Part shown: piece by piece, positions 1 to 8,170 of the stretch
How positions within the stretch are numbered: position 1 is the first letter of the stretch
Layout of the letters: the number at the start of each line of letters is the position of its first letter
Assembly: GCA_963721005.1 (NCBI GenBank)
Contig: CAVRHR010000003.1
Span: 2,232,001-2,296,000 of the forward strand
Direction: 5' to 3'
DNA length: 64,000 nucleotides
DNA from: VAZQ01 sp963721005
GTDB taxonomy: Bacteria; Pseudomonadota; Alphaproteobacteria; Rhizobiales; Xanthobacteraceae
The notes under the pieces: generated by a model
Databases searched by the model: none
What the model saw: the letters and a program-made list of their open reading frames with translations, nothing else
What the model was told of the DNA's origin: nothing
Program-made: the position numbers and the translations under genes

Positions 1-45
1 GGCGTTTACGCCCGTCTTCGCGGGCTATGCCCGGCGATGACAACC
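1..45 (-). repeat. Partial copy of intergenic palindromic repeat family B
   Basis: The first ~40 bases are the reverse complement of the start of the repeat at 4881-5001 (core ccgggcatagcccgcgaag), with one difference near the end. The copy is cut by the window edge. It lies just downstream of the 6-phosphogluconate dehydrogenase stop codon. Confidence 0.6.
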
Positions 46-87
46 CATGCGTTCGGCGCCGCGGCTTGATCGCATGGACCGCGACGG

Positions 88-1071
88 TCACGGCTTGTGG
101 CCCGGCTCGACGTGGCCGCCGAACTTGAACCGCATGGCCGAGAGCACACGCTCCGCGAAAGTGTGCTCCTGGCGGGAGCGGAAGCGCGCGTAGAGCGCGG
201 CGGTGAGCACCTCGGCCGGCACCGCCTGCTCGATGGCGGCATTCACCGTCCAGCGGCCCTCGCCGGAATCCTGCACCACGCCGGAGAAATTCGACAGCGT
301 CTCGTTCTCCGCGAGCGCCGCCGCGGTGAGATCGAGCAGCCAGGAGGAGATCACGCTGCCGTGGCGCCAGACCTCGGTGATCTCGGCGAGATCGAAATCG
401 TAGCGCCGCTCCGCCGGCAGGCTCTCCTTGGCGGTACTGCGCAGGATGTCGAGGCCCTCCGCATAGGCCTGCATCATGCCATACTCGATGCCGTTGTGGA
501 TCATCTTGACGAAGTGGCCGGCACCGGGCGGCCCACAATACGCATAGCCGCGCTCGGCGCGGCCGTCGCGGCCATCGCGGCCGGGCGTGCGGCTCACCCC
601 GTCGTGGCCCGGCGCCAGGGTGGCGAAGATCGGATCGAGCCGCTGCGCCACCGTGCGATCGCCGCCGATCATCAGGCAGAAGCCGCGATCGAGCCCGAAC
701 ACGCCCCCGCTGGTGCCGACATCGAGGTAATGAATACCCTTTTGCCGCAGCGCCGCGGCGCGCCGGATGTCGTCCTGGTAGAAGGTGTTGCCGCCGTCGA
801 TGACGACATCGTCGCCGCGGAGCAATTCGCCGAGCTTGGTGATAGTGTCTTCCGTCGGCGCGCCCGCCGGCACCATGACCCACACCGCCCGCGGCACGGT
901 CAGGCGTTTGACGAAATCGCTCAAGCTCGCGGTCGTCGCCATGCCCTCGCCGGCCAGGCGGGCGACCACTGCGCCATCGGCGTCATAGGCAATGCAATTA
1001 TGCCCGCCCCGCTCAAGGCGGCGGACGATGTTGGCGCCCATCCGTCCAAGGCCGATCACACCAATCTGCAT
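88..1071 (-). CDS. gnd: 6-phosphogluconate dehydrogenase, decarboxylating, short form
   Basis: Oxidative decarboxylation of 6-phosphogluconate to ribulose 5-phosphate in the cytoplasmic pentose phosphate pathway. The N-terminus starts directly with the Rossmann motif GLGRMGAN. The substrate-binding signature GTSGGVFGLDRGFCLMIGGD and the catalytic K-x-x-x-N region (VKMIHNGIEYG) follow. At 327 residues it matches the short (~330 aa) class rather than the 470-residue class. An ATG five codons upstream (1086) is possible, but the start at 1071 puts the nucleotide-binding strand at the usual place. It is the leftmost gene and runs leftward; its neighbours to the left are outside the window. A gluconate-dehydrogenase-like pair lies at 31.9-34.3 kb, but nothing shows the genes are co-regulated. 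Confidence 0.92.
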   Translation of the reverse strand: MQIGVIGLGRMGANIVRRLERGGHNCIAYDADGAVVARLAGEGMATTASLSDFVKRLTVPRAVWVMVPAGAPTEDTITKLGELLRGDDVVIDGGNTFYQDDIRRAAALRQKGIHYLDVGTSGGVFGLDRGFCLMIGGDRTVAQRLDPIFATLAPGHDGVSRTPGRDGRDGRAERGYAYCGPPGAGHFVKMIHNGIEYGMMQAYAEGLDILRSTAKESLPAERRYDFDLAEITEVWRHGSVISSWLLDLTAAALAENETLSNFSGVVQDSGEGRWTVNAAIEQAVPAEVLTAALYARFRSRQEHTFAERVLSAMRFKFGGHVEPGHKP

Positions 1072-1284
1072 CTCTGCTTCTCCCAAGACCCGAGTTGCGG
1101 CGAATGCCGGAATTTGATCCCAGCTGTATCATCAAGGCGAGGCGGCCAGATACGGTTCCGCCGATTTCAAGAAGATGTTATGTTTGTGGCAGTCCGGCTC
1201 GCCCACGCTGCCATAAGTCGAGGGCGGCGGGGGTACGGCATTGATTGGCCCGCGTTCATTGCCACGAATGAATGGAGTGACCCG

Positions 1285-2136
1285 ATGTCCAGATTCTCTC
1301 CGACCAGGTTGGCCGCGATATGCGTCGTCACCGGGCTCCTGCTTTCCGGCACCGCCGCGTGGCCGGTGCGGGCCGCCGACGTGCCCAACTTCGCTCCCGA
1401 CAACAGCACCGCCTGGACCTCGGACCGCCCCAAGAGCGACGACTTCCTGCCGCCGCCGAGCGGGCCCGGACCGGTCCTGTCCGACAAGGCTCATCCCTAC
1501 GTTCCCAACGGCCAGGGCCAGTCCACCTACCGGGTCGCCGATCTCACCAATCCGATCCTGCAGCCGTGGGCGATCGAGCAGATGCGCAAGACCAATGAGG
1601 AGGTGCTGGCCGGCAAGGTTCCCTTCATCGCCCGCGAGCGCTGCTGGCCGGCCGGCGTTCCCGGCCTCAACATCTACAATCGCGGCCAGCCCATTCATTT
1701 CATCCAGACCGCCGAGAAGGTCGTCATCATCAACGAGCTCTACGCCCAGATCCGCCACATCTACCTGAACGTGCCGCATTCGGCGCGCCCGACGCCGTCG
1801 TGGTACGGCGAATCCATAGGGCACTACGAAGGCGACGAGCTCGTGGTCGACACCATCGGGCTCAACGACCGCACCTTCGTCGACAATTACCGCACTCCCC
1901 ACACCGAGCAGATTCACGTGGTCGAGCGTTTCAAGATGATCGACGGCGGCAAATCGCTGCAGGTGACCGTGACGGTCGACGATCCGGGCACCTTCAACAT
2001 GCCGTGGTCGGCGGTCCAGCATTGGCGGCGCATCCACCAGGGCCCGCTGATCGAGGACCTTTGCGAGCCCAACAACAATTTCTTCTTCGGCTACGAGGTC
2101 GCGCCGCTCCCGCATACCGACACGCCGGACTTCTGA
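1285..2136 (+). CDS. Secreted protein of unknown function
   Basis: 283 residues beginning with a signal peptide (basic start, hydrophobic ICVVTGLLLSGTAAW, then VRAAD, a plausible cleavage site). The mature part has aromatic-rich stretches such as SWYGESIGHYEGDELVVDT and NDRTFVDNYRTPHTE. I recall similar secreted proteins of unknown function from Bradyrhizobium-like genomes, but no catalytic motif can be named. It is a single gene, transcribed away from gnd. A longer reading frame runs upstream through the opposite strand of gnd; the ATG at 1285 was chosen because the signal peptide begins there. Confidence 0.75.
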   Translation: MSRFSPTRLAAICVVTGLLLSGTAAWPVRAADVPNFAPDNSTAWTSDRPKSDDFLPPPSGPGPVLSDKAHPYVPNGQGQSTYRVADLTNPILQPWAIEQMRKTNEEVLAGKVPFIARERCWPAGVPGLNIYNRGQPIHFIQTAEKVVIINELYAQIRHIYLNVPHSARPTPSWYGESIGHYEGDELVVDTIGLNDRTFVDNYRTPHTEQIHVVERFKMIDGGKSLQVTVTVDDPGTFNMPWSAVQHWRRIHQGPLIEDLCEPNNNFFFGYEVAPLPHTDTPDF

Positions 2137-2351
2137 CCGGCCCGGCAGGCCCGCGGCAGGCCTCCCGGCCCTGCGGGGAAATTGTGCATTTCTATAGATT
2201 TGCAACAAAATTCGTTGCTGTCAAGTTGCATCTGAAATTGTATTGCCGCTGACACGGCCGTGGCGCATACTTTTTTCGAGCTGCCCGTATGGGTCATCAG
2301 GACGCATCGCCCTGGGGCGCAATCAGGCCAAATCTGGAGGATAAACGCAGG

Positions 2352-3204
2352 ATGGTTGAGATTTCCAAGGTTCCCATGCTCTGCCGGCGCGCGTTCTATG
2401 CCGATCTCGCGAACGCCGGCGCCGCCGTCGGGATGGGAAGCGCGGCCGATGCCGCGGCGCTGACGGCGCTGCTCGCCGCCGAGGCCCCGAAGCTGGATGC
2501 GGACTACGCCGATCTCGATCCCGAGCTCGCGCTCGATCTGGTCGCCGCCAACCACATCCTGGCGCACAACGGCGTGCTCGAACTCGTTCGGCCATGTCAG
2601 CATCCGGGATCCGCGCAACCCGAACCGCTATCTGCAGATGCAGGCGATCGCGCCACGCGACGTGGCGGTGAGCGACCTCATCACCTTCGATCTCGACAGC
2701 AATGCGGTCAATGCGCGCGGCCGCCCGGTCTACCGCGAGCGCTTCATCCACGGCGAGATCTACAAGGTGCGCCCCGACGTCAACGCCGTGATCCACAGCC
2801 ATTCGCCCGGGGTCATCCCGTTCGGCGTCACCGAGAAGCCGCTGCGCGCCATTTTCCACAATGGCCATTTCCTCGGCCATGGGGTGCCGGTCTGGGAGAT
2901 CCGCCAGACCGCCGGCGAGAAGAACGGCATGCTGGTCAACACCGCCGAGCTCGGCAGATCGCTGGCGCAGTCGCTCGGCGCCGGCTCCGTGGTGCTGATG
3001 CGCGGGCATGGCGACGCGGTCGCGGGCCCGGACCTCAAGACCACCGTGTTCCGCGCCATCTACACCGAGGTCAATGCCCGGCTGCAGATGCAGGCGGTGG
3101 CGCTCGGCGGCCCGATCAACTTCCTCAATCAATACGAGCAGGCCAAGACCCAGAACGTCGATCGGCCCTGGGACATGTGGCGAAAGCAGGTGGGTGCGGG
3201 CTAG
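2352..3204 (+). pseudogene. Class II aldolase/adducin family protein, frameshifted
   Basis: The ATG at 2352 follows a GGAGG Shine-Dalgarno. The first ~76 residues (to LVAANHILAHNGVLE) read in one frame; the rest (FGHVSIRDPRNPNRYL to the stop at 3204) reads in the next. Removing one A at 2581/2582 restores a continuous ~283-residue protein in which GVL-D-SFGHVSIR matches GVLDGFGHVSIR of the paralogue at 29968. Metal ligands of the class II aldolase fold are present (HSHSP and the RGHGD histidine). The family includes sugar-phosphate aldolases and non-oxidative aromatic decarboxylases; the substrate is unknown. A Bug receptor gene follows 50 bp downstream. The extra A could be a real mutation or a sequence error. 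Confidence 0.85.
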
Positions 3205-3254
3205 GCTTGCTCCTATCCCCTGCCCCCGGAGCGCCCAAGCAACGGAGAAGAAAC

Positions 3255-4283
3255 ATGCGCTTTGCAAATCGAATGATCTGGTCGGCGCTCGCGCTGGCGG
3301 TGATGCTGCTGACGAGCGTTCCCACCATCAAAGCCGAGCCGATCGCCGATTTCTATCGCGGCAAGACCATGAAGATCATCATCGGCTATGGCCCGGGCGG
3401 CGGCTACGATCTCTATGGCCGGCTGGCCGCGGAATTCCTCGGCCGCCATATCCCGGGCAATCCCGCCATCGTGCCGGAGAACATGCCGGGCGGCGGCAGC
3501 CTCAAGGCGGTCCTGTATCTCTACCAGGTGGCGACGCAGGACGGCACCTATCTGGGCAGCGTTTCGCAGCAGTTCGCGGCGAACGCGGTCACCGACGAGA
3601 AGAACAAGATGGACGTGGCCCGGTTCCATTATCTCGGCCGCTTCACCTCCAATATCGATGTCGGGGTGGCGCTGCCGCAGGCCGGCATCAAGAGCTTCGA
3701 GGAGGCGCGCAAGCGTCAGATCGTGGTCGGCGCCGAGAACGGCTCAATGTCGCTGATCTACGCGCAGGCGCTCAATACCTATGGGGGCGCCAAGCTCAAG
3801 ATCGTCAAGGGCTACAACGGCTCGGCCGACATCCAGCTCGCCGCCGAGCGCGGCGAGGTCGACGTCAACGGCTCCTACTCGCTGCCGGCCGTCCTGGTCT
3901 CGCATCCGGACTGGGTGCGGGACGGGACCGCCAATATCCTCTACCAGAACGCGCTCAAGCGGTTTCCCCAGCTGCCGCAGGTCCCCACCCTGTCCGAGCT
4001 GATGCTCACCGACGAGGGCCGCACCGTGGCCCATGTGGTCGCCGGCATGGCCGAGATCGGCCGCTCGATCCTGACCACGCCCGGCGTGCCGGAGGAGCGG
4101 CTGGCGGCGTTGCGGGCCGCCTTCCAGGAGATGCTCAAGGACCCGGATTTCATCGCCGCCTGCGCCAAGCGCAACCTGATGCTCGATCCCGCCAGCGGCC
4201 AGGACATGGACGCCATCAATCAGGAGACCATGAGCCTGCCGAAGCCGATCGTCGAGGCGCTGCGCACGCTGCTGAAGGGGTGA
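3255..4283 (+). CDS. Bug-type (TTT) periplasmic solute-binding protein
   Basis: 342 residues with an N-terminal signal peptide (hydrophobic SALALAVMLLTSVPT, then KAEP). The fold signatures of the tripartite tricarboxylate transporter receptor family are clear: IIIGYGPGGGYDLYGRLAAE in the ligand-binding turn, then IPGNPAIVPENMPGGGS. It belongs to the subgroup also represented at 27846 (both have GGGYDL and the PGNP-N-MP block). The family binds carboxylates in the periplasm. No TctA/TctB membrane genes occur anywhere in the window. It follows the aldolase by 50 bp with a GGAG ribosome site, so the two are likely co-transcribed. Confidence 0.88.
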   Translation: MRFANRMIWSALALAVMLLTSVPTIKAEPIADFYRGKTMKIIIGYGPGGGYDLYGRLAAEFLGRHIPGNPAIVPENMPGGGSLKAVLYLYQVATQDGTYLGSVSQQFAANAVTDEKNKMDVARFHYLGRFTSNIDVGVALPQAGIKSFEEARKRQIVVGAENGSMSLIYAQALNTYGGAKLKIVKGYNGSADIQLAAERGEVDVNGSYSLPAVLVSHPDWVRDGTANILYQNALKRFPQLPQVPTLSELMLTDEGRTVAHVVAGMAEIGRSILTTPGVPEERLAALRAAFQEMLKDPDFIAACAKRNLMLDPASGQDMDAINQETMSLPKPIVEALRTLLKG

Positions 4284-4295
4284 GCAACTCTCCGC

Positions 4296-4396
4296 CATCA
4301 TCGTCCGCGAATGCGGACGACCCAGTAACCACCGACGTTTCAATATCAAAATCGACGTTTGCGATTACTGGGTGCCCCGCCTTCGCGGGGCATGAC
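4296..4396 (+). repeat. Intergenic palindromic repeat family A, copy 1
   Basis: A ~100 bp element made of a left hairpin (cgtccgcg-aa-tgcggacg), a middle pair of arms (cccagtaacc and gattactggg) and a right hairpin (ccccgc-ctt-cgcgggg), ending catgaca. Copies at 5678 and 8061 share the layout. It sits between the Bug gene and the carboxymuconolactone decarboxylase gene and could act as a transcription terminator or mRNA-stabilising structure. Confidence 0.8.
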
Positions 4397-4455
4397 AATC
4401 ATTGGTACAATTCGCCGCCAGCGATTTTGGATCGGAAAAGCAACGGGAGACCCAT

Positions 4456-4854
4456 GTGAGCGACAACGAACGTTTCGAGCGCGGCAAGAAGGTGCGCGCG
4501 GCCGTGCTGGGCCCTGCCCATGTGGCGCGCACCGCCGGCAACCGCACGCCGTTCAACGCCGACTTCCAGGATTTCCTGATGGAATACGCCTGGGGCTCGA
4601 TCTGGTCGCGTCCCGGCCTCGACCACAAGCACCGCAGCATGATCACCATCGCCATGCTGGTCGCGATGGGGCGCCTGGACGAGCTCAAGCTGCACATACG
4701 GGCCACCGCCAATACCGGCGTGAGCCGCGAGGAGGTCAAGGAGATCATGATGCATGCAGCCATCTATGCCGGCGTGCCGGCCGCCTTCGGGGCGTTCGGG
4801 CTGGCGACCCTGATTTTCGCCGAAATGGACAAGGAAGCCGCGGCGGCGGGTTGA
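4456..4854 (+). CDS. Carboxymuconolactone decarboxylase family protein
   Basis: 132 residues starting at a GTG (4456) preceded by GGGAGA. The body (LDHKHRSMITIAMLVAMGR, ELKLHIRATANTGVSREEV, HAAIYAGVPAAFGAF) matches 4-carboxymuconolactone decarboxylase over its full usual length of ~130 residues. That enzyme acts in the protocatechuate branch of aromatic catabolism; related AhpD-like members are peroxidases, but the CxxC pair typical of AhpD is absent. An ATG at 4402 lies in frame but falls at the repeat edge and has no ribosome site. The other beta-ketoadipate genes are absent, so the exact substrate is open. Confidence 0.85.
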   Translation: MSDNERFERGKKVRAAVLGPAHVARTAGNRTPFNADFQDFLMEYAWGSIWSRPGLDHKHRSMITIAMLVAMGRLDELKLHIRATANTGVSREEVKEIMMHAAIYAGVPAAFGAFGLATLIFAEMDKEAAAAG

Positions 4855-4880
4855 GCGGTCGCGATACCATGAAATTAAGA

Positions 4881-5001
4881 GTGTCATCGCCGGGCATAGC
4901 CCGCGAAGACGGGCGTGAACGCCCTTGTGTCCCGGCGATCTCGATGCGGAGAGCGCGGTGCAAAACGTTATCGAGATGGCCGGAACAAGTCCGGCCATGA
5001 C
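4881..5001 (+). repeat. Intergenic palindromic repeat family B
   Basis: A ~120 bp element beginning gtcatcgccgggcatagccc and ending ggaacaagtccggccatgac. The first ~37 bases recur in inverse orientation at 1-45. The ends carry inverted gtcatcg.../...catgac arms. It lies between the carboxymuconolactone decarboxylase and GST genes. Confidence 0.7.
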
Positions 5002-5022
5002 AATCAGGGGGAAGGGGGCCGA

Positions 5023-5643
5023 ATGATCAAGATCTGGGGTCGGAGCACGTCGTTGAACGTGCAGAAGGTGTTGTGGTGCTGCGTCGAGCTCGGCATCGCG
5101 TTCGAGCGCATCGATTGGGCCGGCCCGTTCGGCGGCAACGACGATCCGGCCTATCTCAAATTGAATCCCAACGGGCGGGTGCCCACCATCGAGGACGGCG
5201 ACAAGGTGGTCTGGGAATCGAACTCGATCCTGCGTTACCTGTGCGCCACCTATGGGGGCGCGCGTCTGCATCCGGCGGAGCCCTATCGGCGCAGCGAGGT
5301 GGAGCGCTGGATGGATTGGCAGCTGGCGAGCCTCAACCCGCCCATGACCACCATGCTGATCGGCTACTACCGCACGCCGCAAGACAAGCGCGACGCGACC
5401 GCGCTCGAATCCGCCCGCCGCGAGGCGCTGCGCTGCTGGACCATCATCGAGCGCTTCATCTCCGGCCGCCAATATTTGGCTGGCCCGGAACTCACCTTGG
5501 CGGACATCGGCAACGGGATTTTGGTGCATCGCTGGCACAACTATCCGATCGAGCGCCCGGAGCTGCCCAATATCAAGGCGTGGTATGGGACGCTTTGTCA
5601 GCATCCAGGCTTTCGCGAGCACGTGCTGGGGCCGATCGCGTGA
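5023..5643 (+). CDS. Glutathione S-transferase family protein
   Basis: 206 residues. The N-terminal thioredoxin-like domain (residues 1-80) has MIKIWGRSTSLNVQKVLWCC at the glutathione site, the cis-proline motif GRVPTIED and the E-S-N-S loop (VWESNSILRYLC) that grips the gamma-glutamyl group. The C-terminal helical domain holds the N-capping D of LTLADIGNG. The start at 5023 follows GGGGGAAGGGGGCCGA; an upstream in-frame ATG lies inside repeat B and was rejected. Such enzymes conjugate glutathione or act in aromatic ring catabolism, which fits the neighbours. Confidence 0.9.
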   Translation: MIKIWGRSTSLNVQKVLWCCVELGIAFERIDWAGPFGGNDDPAYLKLNPNGRVPTIEDGDKVVWESNSILRYLCATYGGARLHPAEPYRRSEVERWMDWQLASLNPPMTTMLIGYYRTPQDKRDATALESARREALRCWTIIERFISGRQYLAGPELTLADIGNGILVHRWHNYPIERPELPNIKAWYGTLCQHPGFREHVLGPIA

Positions 5644-5677
5644 ACCCTACCAGCCAACAAGTCGATGACTTTCCGTT

Positions 5678-5775
5678 GTCATCGTCCGCGAAGGCGGACG
5701 ACCCAGTAACCACCGAGGTTTCTGTGCAAAACTGGCGCTTTCGATTACTGGATCCCCGCTTTCGCGGGGATGACA
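5678..5775 (+). repeat. Intergenic palindromic repeat family A, copy 2
   Basis: Same orientation and layout as copy 1: left hairpin cgtccgcg-aa-ggcggacg, acccagtaaccaccga arm, gattactgga arm, right hairpin ccccgc-ttt-cgcgggg, ending atgaca. It lies between the GST and the flavin oxidoreductase genes. Confidence 0.8.
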
Positions 5776-5797
5776 GCTCAGAGACAAGGCATCATTC

Positions 5798-6823
5798 ATG
5801 AAGCTCTCTATCGCATCGCTGGGCGCCGAGCCCGGTCCGCGCTATCTCGAGCAGGTGAAGCTCGCCGAGCGGCTGGGCTTTCACGCCTTCTTCCACAACG
5901 ACAAGAAGTGGGCGCGCGAGCTGTTCTCGCGCCTGGGTGCGGCGACGCAGGTGACATCGCGCATCGGGCTCGGCACCAGCGTGCTCGATCCCTATACGCG
6001 CCACCCGGCGGTCGCGGCGCAGGCGACCGCGACGCTCGCCGAGCTCGCGCCCGGACGTTTCCAGGTGGTGATGGGCTCGGGCAGCCATTTCGAGACCCTG
6101 CCGGGCTACGGCAATCCCAAGCCGGTCGCCGCCTTGCGCGAAACCACCCAATTGATGCGGGCGCTGTGGGCCGGCGAGAAGATCACGCTCGACGGCCAAG
6201 TGGTCAAATTCAAGGACGGCGCGCTCGACTGGAAGCCCACCGCCATCCCGCCGATCTACATCGCCAGCCGCGGCCCGCAAATCCTCAAGCTCGCCGGCGA
6301 GATCGCCGACGGCGTCCTGATCGGCAGCTTCTCGACGGTGCCGGGCATCGAATACGCCAAGCAGCAAATCCTGCCGGGGCTCGAGCTCGCCAAGCGCAGC
6401 TGGAGCGACATCCGGATGTGCTCATGGATCTACGTCTCGGTGCTCGACCACGCGGACGAGCCGGTGCCCGACGGCATCCGGCGCGGCGTGAGCTTCGCGT
6501 TCTGGAGCAGCCGCAAGGTCCTGAGCGAGATGGCCGACGCGCTCGCCCCCGACATCTCGCCCGAGTTCCGCACGTTCATTCACGAGGCGCCGCACGAATG
6601 GTCGCCGAAGATCATGGCCGAGCTGCGCCGCCTGATACCGCGCGGCATCATCGACAGCCTGGCGGTGGTGGGCACCGCGGCGCAGATCGTGGAGCGGCTG
6701 CGCCGGCTCGAGGCCGCCGGGATCGAGGAGGTGATCATCTGGCCGTTTCCCAAGGACGGGCAGGAGACCGAGGATTTCATGACGAAGCTGGCGCGGAATG
6801 TGCTGCCGCATGTGGCGGGGTAG
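5798..6823 (+). CDS. LLM class flavin-dependent oxidoreductase
   Basis: 341 residues of the bacterial luciferase-like TIM barrel. Family features are the opening beta strand MKLSIASLGAEPGPRY, the LGTSVLDPYTRHPAVAAQ stretch (non-prolyl cis loop region), GRFQVVMGSGS, and the C-terminal AAGIEEVIIWPF. Members use FMN or F420 to oxidise or reduce diverse substrates; it most resembles the methylene-tetrahydromethanopterin-reductase-like branch. The cofactor and substrate cannot be read from the sequence. The start follows repeat A copy 2 directly (tcattc before ATG, no strong ribosome site). Confidence 0.85.
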   Translation: MKLSIASLGAEPGPRYLEQVKLAERLGFHAFFHNDKKWARELFSRLGAATQVTSRIGLGTSVLDPYTRHPAVAAQATATLAELAPGRFQVVMGSGSHFETLPGYGNPKPVAALRETTQLMRALWAGEKITLDGQVVKFKDGALDWKPTAIPPIYIASRGPQILKLAGEIADGVLIGSFSTVPGIEYAKQQILPGLELAKRSWSDIRMCSWIYVSVLDHADEPVPDGIRRGVSFAFWSSRKVLSEMADALAPDISPEFRTFIHEAPHEWSPKIMAELRRLIPRGIIDSLAVVGTAAQIVERLRRLEAAGIEEVIIWPFPKDGQETEDFMTKLARNVLPHVAG

Positions 6824-6846
6824 CGGCGACCACCGCGCTCTCAGCC

Positions 6847-6982
6847 AACCTCCCCCTGCAAGGGGGAGGTCGACCCGCGAAGCGGGTCGGGTGGGGGTCC
6901 CGCGTCAAACACAGAACTTTGCTTGGAAGCGGGACCCCCACCCGGCGCCTTCGGCGCCAACCTCCCCCTTTCAGGGGGAGGG
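6847..6982 (+). repeat. Intergenic palindromic repeat family C, copy 1
   Basis: A ~135 bp element with nested inverted arms: the outer pair cctccccctgcaagggggag / cctccccctttcagggggag, then gggtgggggtcccgc pairing with gcgggacccccaccc, plus the small hairpin cgcgaagcg. It lies between the converging ends of the oxidoreductase gene and the Bug gene at 7009, so it may terminate both. A second complete copy is at 12474 and a fragment at 25487. Confidence 0.8.
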
Positions 6983-7008
6983 AAACGGCCCCGCGTCCCT
7001 GACTGCGA

Positions 7009-8001
7009 TCAATCCTCCAGCGGCCCGATCGCCTTGGCGACCGGGGCCCAGCGGGCGGTCTCGGCTTCGACGAACTTGGTGAAGTCCTCCGGGCTCAGCG
7101 CCTTGAGCTCGATGCCGTCCTGCGCCAATTGCTTCTGCACCTCGGGTTCCTGCATCGCCTCCACCACCGCCGCATTGAGCCTGTGGCTGATCTCGGTCGG
7201 CAGCTTGGCCGGCCCCGACAAAGAGAACCAGGTGGCCGCCACCAAGTCCGGGTAGCCGAGCTCGCGGAAGGTCGGCACGTCGGGGAATCCGGCGAGGCGG
7301 TTCTGCGACGAGACGCCGAGCGCCTGTACGTTGCCGGCGCGGATCTGCTCGACCGCGGAGGACCAAGCCATGGCGCCGATCTTCACATGGCCGGCGATCA
7401 GATCCAGCACCGCTGGGTTAGAGCCCTTGTAGGGCACGTGGATCAGCTTGAAATGCTCGCGCCGCGCCGTGTCCTCGGCAAACAGAAAGCCGTGGGTGCC
7501 GACGCCCGAGGATACATAGTTGAGGCCCTCCGGCGTGCGCTTGGCCAGATCCAGGAATTCCTTGAACGAATGCACCCCGAGCGAGGCATGCACCACCAGC
7601 ACCACCGGCGGCCCGCCCAGATAGGCGACGTGGGTGAAATCGCGTAGGCCGTCGTAGGGCGGATTGCGGCTGAAGGCGGGCGCGATCACGTGCGAGGCGA
7701 TTCCGGAGATCACGAAGGTATAGCCGTCGGGCGCCGCCGCCGCGACCTCGTGCGAGCCGATCATGCCGCCGGCGCCGACCCGGTTCTCCACATAGAACTG
7801 CTGTCCGAGCTTCGCACGCAGATGCTCGGCGGCGATGCGGCCGAGCGTATCCGAGGTGCCGCCGGCCGCAAATGGCGCGATAAACTTGACGGTGCGGGTA
7901 GGCCAATCCTTGGCGGAAAGTGCTTGGGCGTGGCCATGCTCCGCGGTACCGACGAGACCGAGCGCCACCAAGGCCAGCAGCGTCATTCGTTTCTTGATCA
8001 T
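7009..8001 (-). CDS. Bug-type (TTT) periplasmic solute-binding protein
   Basis: 330 residues: signal peptide (MIKKRMTLLALVALGLVG then HGHAQA), then WPTRTVKFIAPFAAGGTSD, the ligand-binding P-F-A-G-G-x-x-D loop, VENRVGAGGMIG and AAAPDGYTF, all hallmark blocks of the family. It runs leftward, tail to tail with the flavin oxidoreductase. No transporter membrane subunits lie nearby. In Bordetella and relatives such orphan receptors far outnumber TctAB transporters and some work as sensors. Confidence 0.9.
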   Translation of the reverse strand: MIKKRMTLLALVALGLVGTAEHGHAQALSAKDWPTRTVKFIAPFAAGGTSDTLGRIAAEHLRAKLGQQFYVENRVGAGGMIGSHEVAAAAPDGYTFVISGIASHVIAPAFSRNPPYDGLRDFTHVAYLGGPPVVLVVHASLGVHSFKEFLDLAKRTPEGLNYVSSGVGTHGFLFAEDTARREHFKLIHVPYKGSNPAVLDLIAGHVKIGAMAWSSAVEQIRAGNVQALGVSSQNRLAGFPDVPTFRELGYPDLVAATWFSLSGPAKLPTEISHRLNAAVVEAMQEPEVQKQLAQDGIELKALSPEDFTKFVEAETARWAPVAKAIGPLED

Positions 8002-8060
8002 TTTTCGACTCGCCTGATTGGCGGCCGACCATTCGCGGGAACGGCCACAGGTCTCTGATC

Positions 8061-8162
8061 TGTCATGCTCCGCGAATGCGGAGCATCCAGCAGTCGCAAA
8101 CGCCTGTTTTGTAATCGAGGCGTCGGTGGCTACTGGGTCGTCCGCATGCGCGGACGATGACG
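8061..8162 (-). repeat. Intergenic palindromic repeat family A, copy 3
   Basis: Read on the minus strand it has the same order as copies 1 and 2: gtcatcgtccgcgcatgcgg, acccagtagccaccgacg, a ~30-base variable centre, gactgctgga, and the hairpin gctccgc-att-cgcggagc ending atgaca. The compensating change in the last hairpin (ctccgc/cgcggag instead of ccccgc/cgcgggg) suggests the fold is conserved. It lies between two leftward Bug genes. Confidence 0.8.
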
Positions 8163-8170
8163 CTGGAGGG

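Noticed and set aside
97..1284. Long plus-strand open frame running through the gnd region into the secreted protein
   Set aside because: Its upstream part is the antisense of gnd (His/Arg/Ala-rich) and the real protein begins with the signal peptide at 1285.
2201..2230. Inverted repeat TGCAAC...GTTGCA upstream of the frameshifted aldolase
   Set aside because: Arms are short and unevenly spaced, with an extra GTTGC half-site; no regulator or second copy supports it.
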